From positions 1 to 64,000 of the forward strand of contig JAHBZV010000006.1 in assembly GCA_019635275.1 (NCBI GenBank): a stretch of 64,000 nucleotides of DNA, written 5' to 3'. Positions 1 through 8,934 of the stretch are shown one piece after another. The DNA is from Burkholderiaceae bacterium. GTDB taxonomy: Bacteria; Pseudomonadota; Gammaproteobacteria; Burkholderiales; Burkholderiaceae_E. Position numbers and translations under genes: made by a program. The notes under the pieces are model-generated. The model saw only the letters and a program-made list of their open reading frames with translations. It was not told where the DNA came from and made no database searches. Each line of letters begins with the position of its first letter. The stretch's first letter is position 1.

Positions 1-834
1 CTGCACGCGGTCAACGATCCGCTGTCGCTGCAGTCGGCGGTCGCGCTGGTGGTCGACCAGGACACCGGCGAGGTGCTGTTCGACAAGAACTCGCAGGCCG
101 TGCTGCCGATCGCGTCGATCAGCAAGCTGATGACCGCCATGGTCGTGCTCGATGCCCAGCTGCCGATGTCCGAGATGCTCGAGATCTCCGAGGCCGACGT
201 CGACACCGAACGCAATACCCGCTCGAGGCTCTCAACCGGCACGCGCCTGTCGCGCGGCGAACTGCTGCAGCTCGCTCTGATGTCCTCCGAGAACCGCGCC
301 GCGCATGCGCTGGGCCGCAACTACCCGGGCGGGATGCCGGCGTTTGTCGAACAGATGAACCGCAAGGCGCGCGAGATCGGCATGAGCAGCTCGAGCTTCA
401 TCGAGCCCACCGGCCTGTCGAGCCAGAACGTGTCGAATGCGCGCGATCTCGCGACGCTGGTGCGTACCGCGTCGAAGTATCCGCTGATCCGCGAGTACTC
501 GACGGCGAGTGCGCTTACCGTCGACACCGGCTATCGCACGGTGAGCTACCGGAACACCAATCGCCTGGTCGGCAACCCCGACTGGGACATCGAACTGCAG
601 AAGACGGGCTACATCTCCGAGGCGGGCAACTGCGTCGTGATGCAGACTCGCATCGACGGGCGCCCGGTCGTGCTGGTGCTGCTCGACGCGCGGGCGCGGA
701 TGGCGCGGGTCGGCGACGCGCAGCGCATCCGCCACTGGCTCGAGCGCGCCACGCGTGCCGGCGTCGACGTCGGCGGCACGGGCGCGCACAAGGTCAGCGC
801 GCAGCGCGCGCTTCAGGCCTCGCGCGACTCGTAG
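1..834 (+). CDS. pbpG: D-alanyl-D-alanine endopeptidase (PBP7/PbpG type), 5' end missing
   Basis: Penicillin-binding serine peptidase of the S11 family, which trims peptidoglycan cross-links in the periplasm. The reading frame is open from base 1, so the N-terminus and any signal peptide lie outside the window. Visible motifs are the catalytic SxxK (SISK, residues 39-42 of the fragment), a SxN-type motif (SSENRAAHAL) and KTG (QKTGYISEAGNC). The spacing and the text around KTG fit PbpG better than the larger DacA carboxypeptidases, and there is no long C-terminal membrane-anchor domain. The 3' end overlaps the end of the convergent iclR-type gene by 22 bp. The family is sure; the exact paralogue is less so. 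Confidence 0.88.
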   Translation: MHAVNDPLSLQSAVALVVDQDTGEVLFDKNSQAVLPIASISKLMTAMVVLDAQLPMSEMLEISEADVDTERNTRSRLSTGTRLSRGELLQLALMSSENRAAHALGRNYPGGMPAFVEQMNRKAREIGMSSSSFIEPTGLSSQNVSNARDLATLVRTASKYPLIREYSTASALTVDTGYRTVSYRNTNRLVGNPDWDIELQKTGYISEAGNCVVMQTRIDGRPVVLVLLDARARMARVGDAQRIRHWLERATRAGVDVGGTGAHKVSAQRALQASRDS

Positions 835-1604
835 CCCAGCGCGGTCGAGATCTCGGCCGCGGTCTTGCAGAGCTTGTCGATCCACTCGTCCTGGATGAAG
901 TCCGCCGGCGCCGAGATCGACAGGCCGGCGACGACCTTCCCGCTGTCGTCGCGAATGCCGGCGGCGATGCAGCGCACGCCGAGCTCCAGTTCCTCGTTGT
1001 CGCGCGCGTAGCCGCGCGCGCGCACCAGCGCGAGCTCGCGTTCGAGGCGCGCCGGGTCGGTGATGCTGTTCTTCGTGTGGCCGGCCAGGCCCGTGCGCGT
1101 CGCGTACGCGCGGACGTTGCGGGGATCGTCGACGGCCAGGAACAGCTTGCCGACTGAAGTCAGGTGCAGCGGCGCGCGCCCGCCGACCGCGCGCACGACC
1201 TGCATGCCCGAACGCTCCGACACCGCCCGCTCGATGTAGACGATCTCGTCGCCCTGGCGGATCGACAGGTTGACCGGCTGGCCGGTCGCGCGGTGCAGCT
1301 CGCGCATCGGGCCCAGAGCCGCGTCGCGCACGTTCAGTCGCGCCTTCACCAGGTTGCCGAGCTCGAGCAGGCGGATACCCAGCTGGTAGGCGCCGGGTTC
1401 GGAGCGATCGACGAAGCGCGCAGTGACCAGGTCGTTCAGGATGCGGTGTGCCGTCGACGGGTGCAGGCCGGTGCGCCCCGACAGCTCCTTCAGGCTCACG
1501 GGGTCGGGCTGCTCGGCCAGTGCGTCGAGCAGCGAGACCAGTCGTTCGATGACCTGGATGGCGGTGCGGCCGTCTTCGTTCTTCGACAGTCGGGGTCGTG
1601 GCAT
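813..1604 (-). CDS. IclR family transcriptional regulator
   Basis: A 263-residue DNA-binding regulator. An N-terminal winged helix-turn-helix (about residues 15-75, with SLKELSGRTGLHPSTAHRIL as the recognition region) is followed by the IclR effector domain (about 90-255), including the typical segment GVRCIAAGIRDDSGKVVAGLSISAP. Length and domain order are normal. The effector is unknown. The only upstream neighbour in the same direction is the radical SAM gene 48 bp away, so no target pathway can be read from context. The gene overlaps the end of pbpG tail-to-tail by 22 bp. Confidence 0.93.
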   Translation of the reverse strand: MPRPRLSKNEDGRTAIQVIERLVSLLDALAEQPDPVSLKELSGRTGLHPSTAHRILNDLVTARFVDRSEPGAYQLGIRLLELGNLVKARLNVRDAALGPMRELHRATGQPVNLSIRQGDEIVYIERAVSERSGMQVVRAVGGRAPLHLTSVGKLFLAVDDPRNVRAYATRTGLAGHTKNSITDPARLERELALVRARGYARDNEELELGVRCIAAGIRDDSGKVVAGLSISAPADFIQDEWIDKLCKTAAEISTALGYESREA

Positions 1605-1652
1605 CGGCAGTGGATCGCACCTCGCGGTGCGATGCGGCGTGAACGTGGGATG

Positions 1653-3317
1653 TTATACCACCTTGTGAAAAGGCCTGCCAGCCTCGTCGGGGGCATGCGC
1701 CTCGGCGGGGGCATCGACCCCGGACGCGCGCCCTTCGGCGGGCACTTGCGCCGGCCCGGCGAAGCGTGCCTGCCGCTTCAGCGCGGCACTGCCGCCCCCT
1801 GACCCGCGCAGGCCGCATCGCAGGAACGCGGGGCGGCCGTGCAGGCCGCTGGCTGCGTAGTCGGCGGCGAGCAGCGCGTCGGCGCGGCCGCGGTCGCAAT
1901 GGCCGGTGCCGCTCAACCATTGGTGGACGGCTTCGTAGAGTCGCTCGGCCGAGAGCGGGGTACTGTCGCCGGTACGCGTCGCGAGCCACTCCGAGAACGC
2001 CATGAAGCGCTCGAAGCGCGCCCCGGGCGCGTCCGCTGCTGCTGCGCCACCCGGCTGCGCGTCGACGCCGAGCAGCACCGGCAGCGTCGCGCGGAACCGC
2101 CCCGAGTTGGCGACGAGGTCCCAGTGGCGGGCGAAGCGCGCGATGCGCTGCATCGCCGGGAACGGCAGCCGGTCGGTCGACAGCACGTTGTACGGCGGCG
2201 CGGGATTGAAGCGCAGCGCGAAGGCCTCGGCGTGGCGCGCGATCGGCGCGCCGCGCAGTCGCTTGAGGATCCCCACCTGGATCTCGTGCGGGCCCAGCGC
2301 GTGCAGGCGGTCGAAGCCGGCGGCGAAGCTCGCGAGATCCTCGCCGGGCAGCCCGGCGATCAGGTCGACGTGCAGGTGCGCGTGCGTGTGCGCGCGCAGC
2401 CAGGCGAGGTTGGCCTCGGCCTTCGCGTTGTCCTGGCGCCGGCTGATCAGCGTCTGCACCTGCGGGTTCCAGGTCTGGATGCCGATCTCGAACTGCAGCG
2501 CCCCGGCCGGAAAGCGCGCGATCAGCGCGCGCAGGCGATCGGGCAGGTGGTCGGGGATCAGCTCGAAGTGCGCGTACACCGGGTCGCCGGGACTCGCCTC
2601 GATGCGCTCGAGGAAGAAGCGCAGGATCGCTTCGCCGGTCGCGACCCGCAGGTTGAAGGTGCGATCGACGAACTTGAACAGCCGCGCGCCGCGCTCGTAG
2701 AGGCGGGACATCTGCGCGAGGAAGCGCTCGGGATCGAAGGGCACCGCGGTTCGGTCGAGCGAGGACAGGCAGAACTCGCACTTGAACGGGCAACCGCGCG
2801 ACGCCTCGACGTAGAGGATGCGGTGGCGCAGGTCGTCGTCGCTGAAGTACGGGTAGGGCGGCTCGAGCGCATCGGGCGCGACGGCTTCGCCGGCGATGAC
2901 CCTCGCGGGCGGCGGGTCGCCGTCGAGCAGCTGGCGGCACAGCTTCGCGAACGTCACGTCGCCGGGGCCGGTGATCACGAAGTGCGCGTCGCGGAGCATC
3001 GGCTGCGCGTCGGTTTCGTGGCTGACCTCGGGGCCGCCGAGCACGACAGTGACTTCGGGGGCGACGCGCCGCAGGACCGCGACCAGCCGGGCCGTCTCGT
3101 CGGCGTTCCAGATGTAGACGCCGAAACCGACGATCCGCGGCGCGTGCTCGAGGATCCGTTCGGCGAGCCACTCGGTGCGGGCGCCGATCACGAACTCCGC
3201 GATCGCGCAGCGCGGCTGCAGCGCGCCCATGTTCGCGTAGAGGTAGCGCAAGCCGAGCGACGCGTGGCTGTAGCGGCAGTTCAGCGTGACGAGGAGGATG
3301 TCGGGCACGGTGCGCAC
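1653..3317 (-). CDS. B12-binding domain radical SAM protein (DUF4080 type)
   Basis: A 554-residue protein. An N-terminal cobalamin-binding-like Rossmann region (about 1-140, with GPGDVTFAKL near 117) is followed by a radical SAM core whose [4Fe-4S] cluster ligands are C176, C180 and C183 (CPFKCEFC, the standard CxxxCxxC). The C-terminal part resembles the DUF4080 extension of cobalamin-dependent radical SAM enzymes; the last 70 or so residues are low-complexity and Ala/Gly-rich. The family often does methyl or alkyl transfers on unactivated carbons, but the substrate is unknown. The start is GTG; another in-frame GTG lies three codons downstream. Divergent from the nitrile hydratase operon, 76 bp away. 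Confidence 0.88.
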   Translation of the reverse strand: MRTVPDILLVTLNCRYSHASLGLRYLYANMGALQPRCAIAEFVIGARTEWLAERILEHAPRIVGFGVYIWNADETARLVAVLRRVAPEVTVVLGGPEVSHETDAQPMLRDAHFVITGPGDVTFAKLCRQLLDGDPPPARVIAGEAVAPDALEPPYPYFSDDDLRHRILYVEASRGCPFKCEFCLSSLDRTAVPFDPERFLAQMSRLYERGARLFKFVDRTFNLRVATGEAILRFFLERIEASPGDPVYAHFELIPDHLPDRLRALIARFPAGALQFEIGIQTWNPQVQTLISRRQDNAKAEANLAWLRAHTHAHLHVDLIAGLPGEDLASFAAGFDRLHALGPHEIQVGILKRLRGAPIARHAEAFALRFNPAPPYNVLSTDRLPFPAMQRIARFARHWDLVANSGRFRATLPVLLGVDAQPGGAAAADAPGARFERFMAFSEWLATRTGDSTPLSAERLYEAVHQWLSGTGHCDRGRADALLAADYAASGLHGRPAFLRCGLRGSGGGSAALKRQARFAGPAQVPAEGRASGVDAPAEAHAPDEAGRPFHKVV

Positions 3318-3393
3318 AGCGTAGCATCGAGGCGAGGGCGCCAGTAAACTGGCGCGGTCCCGTCCCCTTCATCGCCGACCGGAGGCGCGTCGC

Positions 3394-4062
3394 TTGAGCG
3401 GAACCCATGCGAACCTGACCGAGCTCGATGCGCGCGTGCGCGCGATCGAGTCGTTGCTGGTGGCCAAGGGTTACGTCGATCCGGCCGCGCTCGACGCGCT
3501 GATCGAGACCTACGAGCACCGGGTGGGCCCGCACAACGGCGCGCGCGTGGTCGCGCGCGCGTGGACCGATCCGGCGTTCCTCGATTGGCTGCGACGCGAT
3601 GCGACTGCCGCGATCGCTTCGATGGGTTACAGCGGACGCCAGGGCGAGCACATGGTCGCGCTGGAGAACACGCCGCAGACGCACCATCTCGTCGTCTGCA
3701 CGCTGTGCTCGTGCTACCCGTGGCCGGTGCTCGGCCTGCCGCCGGTCTGGTACAAGTCGGCGCCGTACCGCTCGCGCGCGGTCATCGATCCGCGTGGGGT
3801 GCTCGCCGACTTCGGGGTCAGCCTGCCGGACGCCACGGCGATCAGCGTGCACGACTCCACCGCCGAGTTGCGCTACCTCGTGATTCCGATGCGGCCCGCG
3901 GGCACCGACGGCTGGGACAGCGACCGGCTCGCGAAGCTGGTCACTCGCGATTCGATGATCGGCACCGGCCTCGCGCTGCCGGTGCAAGCGCTCGGCGGCG
4001 CGGCGGGCGCGCCGGATGCCGCGTCGGGCGCGCCCGATGCCGCGACGGGGGCACCGCGATGA
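3394..4062 (+). CDS. nthA: Nitrile hydratase alpha subunit, cobalt type
   Basis: Catalytic subunit that hydrates nitriles to amides with a non-corrin metal centre. The metal-binding claw is VCTLCSC (C102, C105, S106, C107), where Thr in the third position is the signature of cobalt rather than iron enzymes; two of the cysteines would be oxidised to sulfinic and sulfenic acids. The following [14 protein letters not shown] stretch is a family hallmark. It has 222 residues, slightly long because of an Ala/Gly/Pro-rich tail with the repeated unit GAPDAA. The TTG start is chosen because GGAGG lies 8 bases upstream (3381-3385). Its stop overlaps the beta-subunit start as ATGA. Thiocyanate hydrolase gamma shares the claw, but the intact beta gene argues against that. 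Confidence 0.94.
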   Translation: MSGTHANLTELDARVRAIESLLVAKGYVDPAALDALIETYEHRVGPHNGARVVARAWTDPAFLDWLRRDATAAIASMGYSGRQGEHMVALENTPQTHHLVVCTLCSCYPWPVLGLPPVWYKSAPYRSRAVIDPRGVLADFGVSLPDATAISVHDSTAELRYLVIPMRPAGTDGWDSDRLAKLVTRDSMIGTGLALPVQALGGAAGAPDAASGAPDAATGAPR

Positions 4063-4730
4063 ACGGCGTGCACGACATGGGCGGCATGCACGGCTTCGGG
4101 CCGGTGCAGCCCGAGCGCGACGAGCCGTGGTTCCACGCCGAGTGGGAGCGCCGCGCGTTTGCGCTGACGCTGGCGATGGGCGCCGCCGGAAGCTGGACGC
4201 TCGACCAGTCGCGTGCCGCGCGCGAGTCGATCCCGGCGGCGACCTACCTCGCGTCGAGCTACTACGAGATCTGGCTCGCCGCGCTCGAGGCGCTGATGCG
4301 CGAGCGCGGGCTGGTGCGCGAGGACGAGCTCGTCGACGGGCGGGTGCGTGTGCCGGCGCTCGCGCTGGCGCGGCGCCTCGAGGCCTGCGACGTCGCCCGC
4401 GCGCTCGCGCTCGGCGCGCCGACCGGGCGCCCGCCGCCGGGGCCGGCACGCTTCGCGCCCGGCGACGCGGTGCGGACTCGCCAGATGCACCCGGACGGCC
4501 ACACCCGGCTCCCGCGCTACGTGCGCGGTCGCCGCGGCACCGTGGTCGCGGTGCACGGCGCGCACGTCTATCCCGATGAGAACGGGACGGGACGCGGCGA
4601 ACAGCCGACCTGGCTCTACACGGTCCGCTTCGACGGTGCCGAGCTGTGGGGTGCCGACACGAGCGCGTCGAGCGTGAGCGTCGACTGCTGGGAGCCGTAC
4701 CTGGTGCCGGCCGCGGAGCGACCGGCATGA
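4059..4730 (+). CDS. nthB: Nitrile hydratase beta subunit
   Basis: Structural partner of the alpha subunit (223 residues). It starts [16 protein letters not shown], the very conserved N-terminus of nitrile hydratase beta subunits, followed by the helical N-terminal domain. From about residue 128 comes the SH3-like C-terminal domain, starting [20 protein letters not shown] and ending near WEPYL. The frame is open far upstream, but the ATG at 4059 is fixed by this N-terminus and by the ATGA overlap with the alpha gene. A full-length beta polypeptide shows this is a nitrile hydratase and not a thiocyanate hydrolase, in which the beta part is split in two. No amidase gene follows, so the amide product must be used by an enzyme encoded elsewhere. 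Confidence 0.95.
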   Translation: MNGVHDMGGMHGFGPVQPERDEPWFHAEWERRAFALTLAMGAAGSWTLDQSRAARESIPAATYLASSYYEIWLAALEALMRERGLVREDELVDGRVRVPALALARRLEACDVARALALGAPTGRPPPGPARFAPGDAVRTRQMHPDGHTRLPRYVRGRRGTVVAVHGAHVYPDENGTGRGEQPTWLYTVRFDGAELWGADTSASSVSVDCWEPYLVPAAERPA

Positions 4731-5119
4731 AAGCCGGGCTTGCCGCGGCGCTGCCCGCGCTGCCCTGCGACGCCGAGGGGCCGGTGTTCGCCGAGCCGTG
4801 GCAGGCGCAGGTGTTCGCGATCACGCTCGCGCTGCACGAGCGCGGCGTGTTCGAGTGGGCCGAGTGGGCGCAGCAGCTCGGCGAGGCGATCCGCGACGCG
4901 CAGCGCGCGGGCGACCCCGACGCCGGCGAGACCTACTATCGGCACTGGCTGGTCGCGCTCGAGCGGATGCTGCTGCGCAAGGGTCTGGCCGAACCGCTGT
5001 CGCTCGCTTCGTTGCGCCAGTCGTGGCAGGTCGCTGCCGAGCGCACGCCCCACGGCGAGCCGATCCGGCTGCCGCGCAGCGCGCTGGAGCGCGCCGGGCT
5101 CGGCGACGCGCAGCGATGA
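4727..5119 (+). CDS. Nitrile hydratase accessory (activator) protein, P14K/NhlE type
   Basis: A 130-residue protein resembling the N-terminal half of the nitrile hydratase beta subunit: WQAQVFAITLALHERGVFEW mirrors the beta stretch that starts [16 protein letters not shown]. In cobalt enzymes such proteins bind the alpha subunit, load cobalt and then exchange alpha for the beta subunit ('self-subunit swapping'). The start at 4727 overlaps the beta stop as ATGA, and the stop overlaps the next start in the same way, so all four genes look translationally coupled. The family is clear from sequence and position; the chaperone role is inferred from homologues. Confidence 0.87.
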   Translation: MKAGLAAALPALPCDAEGPVFAEPWQAQVFAITLALHERGVFEWAEWAQQLGEAIRDAQRAGDPDAGETYYRHWLVALERMLLRKGLAEPLSLASLRQSWQVAAERTPHGEPIRLPRSALERAGLGDAQR

Positions 5120-5487
5120 TCCGGCGCTCGGTGGCGATCGCGCTATGGCGCGCGCTGGCGATCGCGTGCGTCGCCCTGGCGCTGCTCGGCACCGTGCTCC
5201 CGGTGCTGCCGACGGTGCCGTTCCTGCTGGTGGCCGCGTGGGCCGGCAGCCGCGGCTGGCCGAGGCTCGAGACCTGGCTGCTCGAGCACCCGAAGCACGG
5301 CCCGGCGATCCGGCGCTGGCGCGACCACGGCGCGGTGCCTCGTCGCGCGAAGTGGTTCGCGACGGTGATGATGGTCACGAGCGCCGCGATTCTCGCGCTG
5401 TCGGGCGCGCCGCCGTGGGTGAAACTCGCGGTGCCCGGCGTGATGGCCAGCGTGGCGGTGTGGCTCTGGATGCGGCCGGAGGTCTGA
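5116..5487 (+). CDS. DUF454 (YbaN-like) inner membrane protein
   Basis: A 123-residue small membrane protein. A first hydrophobic segment (about residues 10-45, with VLPVLPTVPFLLVAAW) is followed by a charged cytoplasmic stretch (WLLEHPKHGPAIRRWRDHG) that is the hallmark of DUF454, then a second hydrophobic pair (about 75-118). The function of the family is unknown. It overlaps the nitrile hydratase accessory gene by ATGA, which is unexpected for this housekeeping-type family. A role in handling the nitrile, the amide or cobalt is possible but rests on position only. It converges on the SirB2-like gene 14 bp away. Confidence 0.85.
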   Translation: MIRRSVAIALWRALAIACVALALLGTVLPVLPTVPFLLVAAWAGSRGWPRLETWLLEHPKHGPAIRRWRDHGAVPRRAKWFATVMMVTSAAILALSGAPPWVKLAVPGVMASVAVWLWMRPEV

Positions 5488-5501
5488 CGGGCGCGCGTGC
5501 C

Positions 5502-5909
5502 TCAGCCGAGCATCGCGTGCAGGAACCCCAGCGGGTGATGCGCGCGCGCAATCGAGACCATCATCGCGAAGCAGGCGAGCGCTGCGACGAACCACGCGAC
5601 GCGGCTGCGCGGCGAGCGCGCGCGGCGCAAGGCCATGACGCCGAGCACCACGTAGGCCGGCAACAGCACGAGCTTGGCCGCCAGCCACGGCTCGACGAAC
5701 GGGTTGAGCCGCAGCATCGCGAGCAGCAGCAGCGCGGCCGTCAGCAGCGCCGTGTCGATCAGGTAGCTGGCGCGGCGCACCGGCATCAGCGAAGGCCAGC
5801 GCGCCCCGGCGATCGTCGCCAGGCCACGCGCCGCGAACAGGCTGCCGCTGATCGAAACCAGCGCGATGTGCGCGATGCGCGTGTGCGGATAGAAGTCGAC
5901 CAGGGACAT
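5502..5909 (-). CDS. SirB2 family membrane protein
   Basis: A 135-residue protein with four predicted hydrophobic helices, matching the SirB family first named as an 'invasion gene expression up-regulator' in Salmonella. Family features are the N-terminal YPHTRIAHIALVSISGSLF, the central RRASYLIDTALLTAALLLL with a conserved His/Asp-type helix, and LAAKLVLLPAYVVLGVMALRR. The biochemical function is not known. The ATG at 5909 (MSLVDFYP) is preferred over an upstream in-frame ATG because family members start just before the YxH motif. The gene lies 70 bp downstream of the DUF2249 gene in the same direction. Confidence 0.82.
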   Translation of the reverse strand: MSLVDFYPHTRIAHIALVSISGSLFAARGLATIAGARWPSLMPVRRASYLIDTALLTAALLLLAMLRLNPFVEPWLAAKLVLLPAYVVLGVMALRRARSPRSRVAWFVAALACFAMMVSIARAHHPLGFLHAMLG

Positions 5910-5979
5910 GGAGCGGGATCGGGATGCCCCGATCGTGCAGCACCCGCCGGCGCGCTGCAAGCATCGCGCCGGCGTGGGC

Positions 5980-6237
5980 TCAGCGCACGCGGAAATCGAT
6001 GACGATCTCTCCCGGGTTGCGGCTGACGTAGCTGATCTCGACCTGGTCGCCGAAGTGCCCGGCGATCTGGTTGAGCAGCGGCAGCGGATCGTGGTCGTTC
6101 ATGAAGCGCATCGTTTCGCCGGGATGAAGCGCCGACAGCGCGCCGAAGATGGCGGCGTGCCGGAAGCGCTTGGCGATGCCGCGGGCGTCGAAACCGTAGG
6201 TGTCCTGCCCGAGGATGGGCAGCGCGTTGTCTTGCAT
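5980..6237 (-). CDS. DUF2249 domain protein
   Basis: An 85-residue one-domain protein. The stretch FDARGIAKRFRHAAIFGALS plus GETMRFMNDHDPLPLLNQIA is the recognisable DUF2249 core, a small TusA-like fold with a conserved MNDHDPxPL motif. DUF2249 proteins are often encoded near denitrification or hemerythrin genes and are thought to act in redox or metal handling; the biochemical role is unknown. Here a SirB2 gene follows it. An AGGAG ribosome-binding site precedes the ATG, and a plausible sigma-70 promoter lies 70-100 bp upstream. Confidence 0.86.
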   Translation of the reverse strand: MQDNALPILGQDTYGFDARGIAKRFRHAAIFGALSALHPGETMRFMNDHDPLPLLNQIAGHFGDQVEISYVSRNPGEIVIDFRVR

Positions 6238-6305
6238 GGGGAGGCTCCTGGAGTCGAGTCGGGGGACGGTCGGCCGCGCCGGAACCGGCGGACAAACTGA
6301 AGATC

Positions 6306-6334
6306 ACTGTAAAATATAGCTTAATGGGCGTCAA
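6306..6334 (-). promoter_or_regulatory. Candidate sigma-70 promoter of the DUF2249 gene
   Basis: On the minus strand TTGACG (6334-6329) is followed after 17 bases by TACAGT (6311-6306), in an AT-rich patch that stands out from the GC-rich surroundings. It lies about 70-100 bp upstream of the DUF2249 start, giving a leader of roughly 60 bases. The -35 matches consensus at five of six bases and the -10 at four of six. Confidence 0.45.
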
Positions 6335-6386
6335 GCCCCTCCCGCGGCGGCCATCACGCGCATGACGGCCGCGTTCGACGGGCTGG

Positions 6387-7412
6387 TTACCCGCCTCGGG
6401 CCAGCGCTCTCGCGCACTGGCCCACCAGCGCCGGGCCGCGATAGACCAGCCCCGTGTACAGCTGCACCAGCGTCGCGCCGGCGGCGATTTTCGCGCGAGC
6501 GTCGTCGGCGCTCAGGATGCCGCCCACGCCGATGATCGGATAGTCGCGCGGCAGCGCGGCGCGCAGCGCGCGGATCACGCGGTTCGACGGCTCGAACACC
6601 GGCGCGCCCGACAGGCCGCCCGCTTCGTCGGCGTGCGGCAGGCCGGCAACCGAGTCGCGCGACACCGTCGTGTTGGTCGCGACGACCGCGTCGATGCCGT
6701 GGCGCTCGAGCAGCGCGGCGATCGCCGCGATCTGGTCGTCGTCGAGGTCGGGCGCGATCTTCAGCGCGAGCGGCACGCGCCGGCCGTGCCGCGCTGCCAG
6801 CTCGCCGCGGCGTGCCTGCAACGCCGCGAGCAGCTCGTCGAGCGCGTCGCCGCCCTGCAGCTGGCGCAGGTTCTTCGTGTTCGGCGACGAGATGTTCACT
6901 GTCACGTAGCTGGCGTGCTCGTAGACGCGCTCGAGACAGGCCAGGTAGTCGTCGAGGGCGCGCTCGATGGGTGTCGCCGCGTTCTTGCCGATGTTCAGCC
7001 CGAGCACGCCGCGCCACTTCGCGCGGCGCACGTTCGCGACGAAGGCCTCGACGCCGGCGTTGTTGAAGCCCATCCGGTTGATCAGCGCGTCGCGCTGCGG
7101 CAAGCGGAACATGCGCGGCTTCGGGTTGCCCGGCTGGGCCTTCGGCGTCACCGTGCCGACCTCGATGAAGCCGAAGCCCATCGCGGCCAGCGCGTCGATG
7201 TGCGCGCCGTTCTTGTCCAGCCCCGCGGCCAGGCCGACCCGGTTGCGAAAGCGCAGCCCCATCACCTCGACCGGATCGTCGACCGGGCAGCCGGCGACGA
7301 GCTGTAGCGCGCCGATCCGCGCGGCGCGGTCGATCGCCCCGAGCGTCAGTTCGTGCGCGTCCTCGGGATCGAGCGCAAACAGGAACGGTCGAGCGAGCGC
7401 ATAGGGGTTCAT
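6387..7412 (-). CDS. pyrD: Dihydroorotate dehydrogenase (quinone), class 2
   Basis: Membrane-associated FMN enzyme of pyrimidine synthesis that oxidises dihydroorotate to orotate and reduces quinone (341 residues). The N-terminal helical extension ([20 protein letters not shown]) is the quinone/membrane-binding part found only in class 2 enzymes. The core shows [30 protein letters not shown], the catalytic-serine motif NISSPNT, and the C-terminal phosphate-binding IIGVGGI. The start at 7412 is set by family length and by its ATGA overlap with the end of bpt. It is the last gene of an aat-bpt-pyrD unit. Confidence 0.96.
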   Translation of the reverse strand: MNPYALARPFLFALDPEDAHELTLGAIDRAARIGALQLVAGCPVDDPVEVMGLRFRNRVGLAAGLDKNGAHIDALAAMGFGFIEVGTVTPKAQPGNPKPRMFRLPQRDALINRMGFNNAGVEAFVANVRRAKWRGVLGLNIGKNAATPIERALDDYLACLERVYEHASYVTVNISSPNTKNLRQLQGGDALDELLAALQARRGELAARHGRRVPLALKIAPDLDDDQIAAIAALLERHGIDAVVATNTTVSRDSVAGLPHADEAGGLSGAPVFEPSNRVIRALRAALPRDYPIIGVGGILSADDARAKIAAGATLVQLYTGLVYRGPALVGQCARALARGG

Positions 7413-8158
7413 CGCGTGCCGTGGGCCCCGGCGTCGCCGCACGGCGCCCAGCGGCCGTCGACCAGGCACTCGATCGGCCGGAAATTCGCCTTGTACGACA
7501 TCTTGGGGCTCTCGGCGATCCAGTAGCCGAGGTAGAGGTGGGGCAGCCCGAGCTGTCGGCACTGCTCGATCTGCCACAGGATGTTGTACGTGCCGTAGCT
7601 CGCGCCGGGCGTGTCCGGATCGAAGAACGTGTAGACCGAGGACAGCCCGTCGTTGAGGATGTCGATGATCGACACCATGCGCAGCGCGCCGTCGGCCTCG
7701 CGGAACTCGACCAGGCGCGTGTTCACCTTGCTCTGAAGCAAAAACTGCGCGTACTGCTCGCGGCTGTCGTGGTCCATGCCGCCGCCGGCGTGCCGGCTGG
7801 ACTGGTAGCGCAGGTAGAGCGCGTAATGCTCGGGCGAGAAGCCGAGGCGCGCGACCAGCGTGCGCAGGCCGCGGTGCGCCTTCCACGCGCGCCGCTGGTT
7901 GCGCGCGGGCTCGAACGCCGTCACCGGGACGCGCACCGGGACGCACGCGCGGCAGCCGTCGCAGTGGGGCCGGTAGGTAAAGATGCCGCTGCGCCGGAAG
8001 CCGGCCTTCACCAGCTCGCCGTAGACGTCGGCGTTGATCAGGTGATTCGGCGTGGCGACCTGGGAGCGCGCCTGGCGCCCGGGCAGGTAGCTGCAGGGGT
8101 AGGGGGCGGTCGCGTAGAACTGGAGTGCCGCGAACGGCAGTTCCTTGAGGTGCGTCAT
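7409..8158 (-). CDS. bpt: Aspartate/glutamate leucyltransferase (arginyltransferase family)
   Basis: Transfers leucine from leucyl-tRNA to N-terminal Asp or Glu, the secondary destabilising residues of the bacterial N-degron (ClpS/ClpAP) pathway. The 249-residue protein has the ATE N-terminal domain with a Cys-rich patch (PCSYLP and [11 protein letters not shown]) and the C-terminal GNAT-like domain ([23 protein letters not shown]). It overlaps the aat stop upstream and the pyrD start downstream by 4 bp each. Placing bpt next to aat puts both N-degron transferases in one operon, common in betaproteobacteria. Confidence 0.95.
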   Translation of the reverse strand: MTHLKELPFAALQFYATAPYPCSYLPGRQARSQVATPNHLINADVYGELVKAGFRRSGIFTYRPHCDGCRACVPVRVPVTAFEPARNQRRAWKAHRGLRTLVARLGFSPEHYALYLRYQSSRHAGGGMDHDSREQYAQFLLQSKVNTRLVEFREADGALRMVSIIDILNDGLSSVYTFFDPDTPGASYGTYNILWQIEQCRQLGLPHLYLGYWIAESPKMSYKANFRPIECLVDGRWAPCGDAGAHGTR

Positions 8159-8886
8159 GCGTCCGGTAGCTCGATGCTCAGTGCCCGCCAGTCGGGCCCG
8201 GGCTGCCGGACGAGCTCGGCGACCTGCTGCAGGAACGCCGCGCGGGAAATCTCGCGTGCGCCGAGCGAGGCCAGATGACGGGTGTTCTGCTGGCAGTCTA
8301 TCACGCGAAAACCGTGCACGCGCAGCAGCCTCGCCAGCGCGAACAGCGCCACTTTCGACGCGTCGGGCACGCGCGTGAACATCGACTCGCCGAAGAACAT
8401 CCGGCCGATCGACACGCCGTACAGGCCGCCGTCGAGGCGCTCGCCGTCCCACACTTCGACCGAGTGCGCCGCGCCCATGCGGTGCAGGTCGCCATAGGCG
8501 GCGGCGATCTCGCGCGTGATCCAGGTGCCGTCCTGGTCTTCGCGCGGCATCGCGCATTCGCGCATCACCCGCTCGAAGCAGGCGTCGAGCGTGATCCGCC
8601 AGCGCCCGTTGCGTCGGGCGCGCCGCACCGTCTGCAGCAGCGAGCGGCTGGCCTTGAATTCGTCGAGGTACAGCACCATCCGCGGATCGGGCGACCACCA
8701 CAGCACCGGCTGCCCCTCGGTGTACCAGGGGAAGATGCCGTGGCGATACGCCTCGAGCAGCCGCGCGGCCGACAGGTCGGCGCCCGCGGCGAGCAGGCCA
8801 TTGGGATCGGTCCACGCGCGCGCCGGATCGGGCAGAGGTTCGCCCGCGTCCACCCAGGCAAGCTTGCGTCGCGGCGATCCGGCCAT
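8155..8886 (-). CDS. aat: Leucyl/phenylalanyl-tRNA-protein transferase
   Basis: Adds Leu or Phe to proteins that start with Arg or Lys, marking them for ClpS/ClpAP degradation in the cytoplasm. The 243-residue protein carries the family motifs [18 protein letters not shown], the [20 protein letters not shown] region, SVEVWDG, and [17 protein letters not shown], then [20 protein letters not shown]. Length is typical. The ATG is preceded by the Rieske gene 48 bp away in the same direction, but aat probably starts its own unit with bpt and pyrD, linked by ATGA overlaps. Confidence 0.96.
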   Translation of the reverse strand: MAGSPRRKLAWVDAGEPLPDPARAWTDPNGLLAAGADLSAARLLEAYRHGIFPWYTEGQPVLWWSPDPRMVLYLDEFKASRSLLQTVRRARRNGRWRITLDACFERVMRECAMPREDQDGTWITREIAAAYGDLHRMGAAHSVEVWDGERLDGGLYGVSIGRMFFGESMFTRVPDASKVALFALARLLRVHGFRVIDCQQNTRHLASLGAREISRAAFLQQVAELVRQPGPDWRALSIELPDA

Positions 8887-8934
8887 GCGTCGATGCGCTG
8901 CGATTGCGCGGGCGGCAGCCAGCGTGCGCCGGGT

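Noticed and set aside
3394-4730. Thiocyanate hydrolase as an alternative to nitrile hydratase
   Set aside because: The claw VCTLCSC is shared, but thiocyanate hydrolase has its beta part split into two subunits. Here the beta gene is full-length with the nitrile hydratase N-terminus.
232-4824. A 1530-codon open frame on the minus strand
   Set aside because: It runs antisense or out of frame through five convincing genes (pbpG, iclR type, radical SAM, nthA, nthB) and is Arg/Ala-rich without domains. It is a high-GC artefact.
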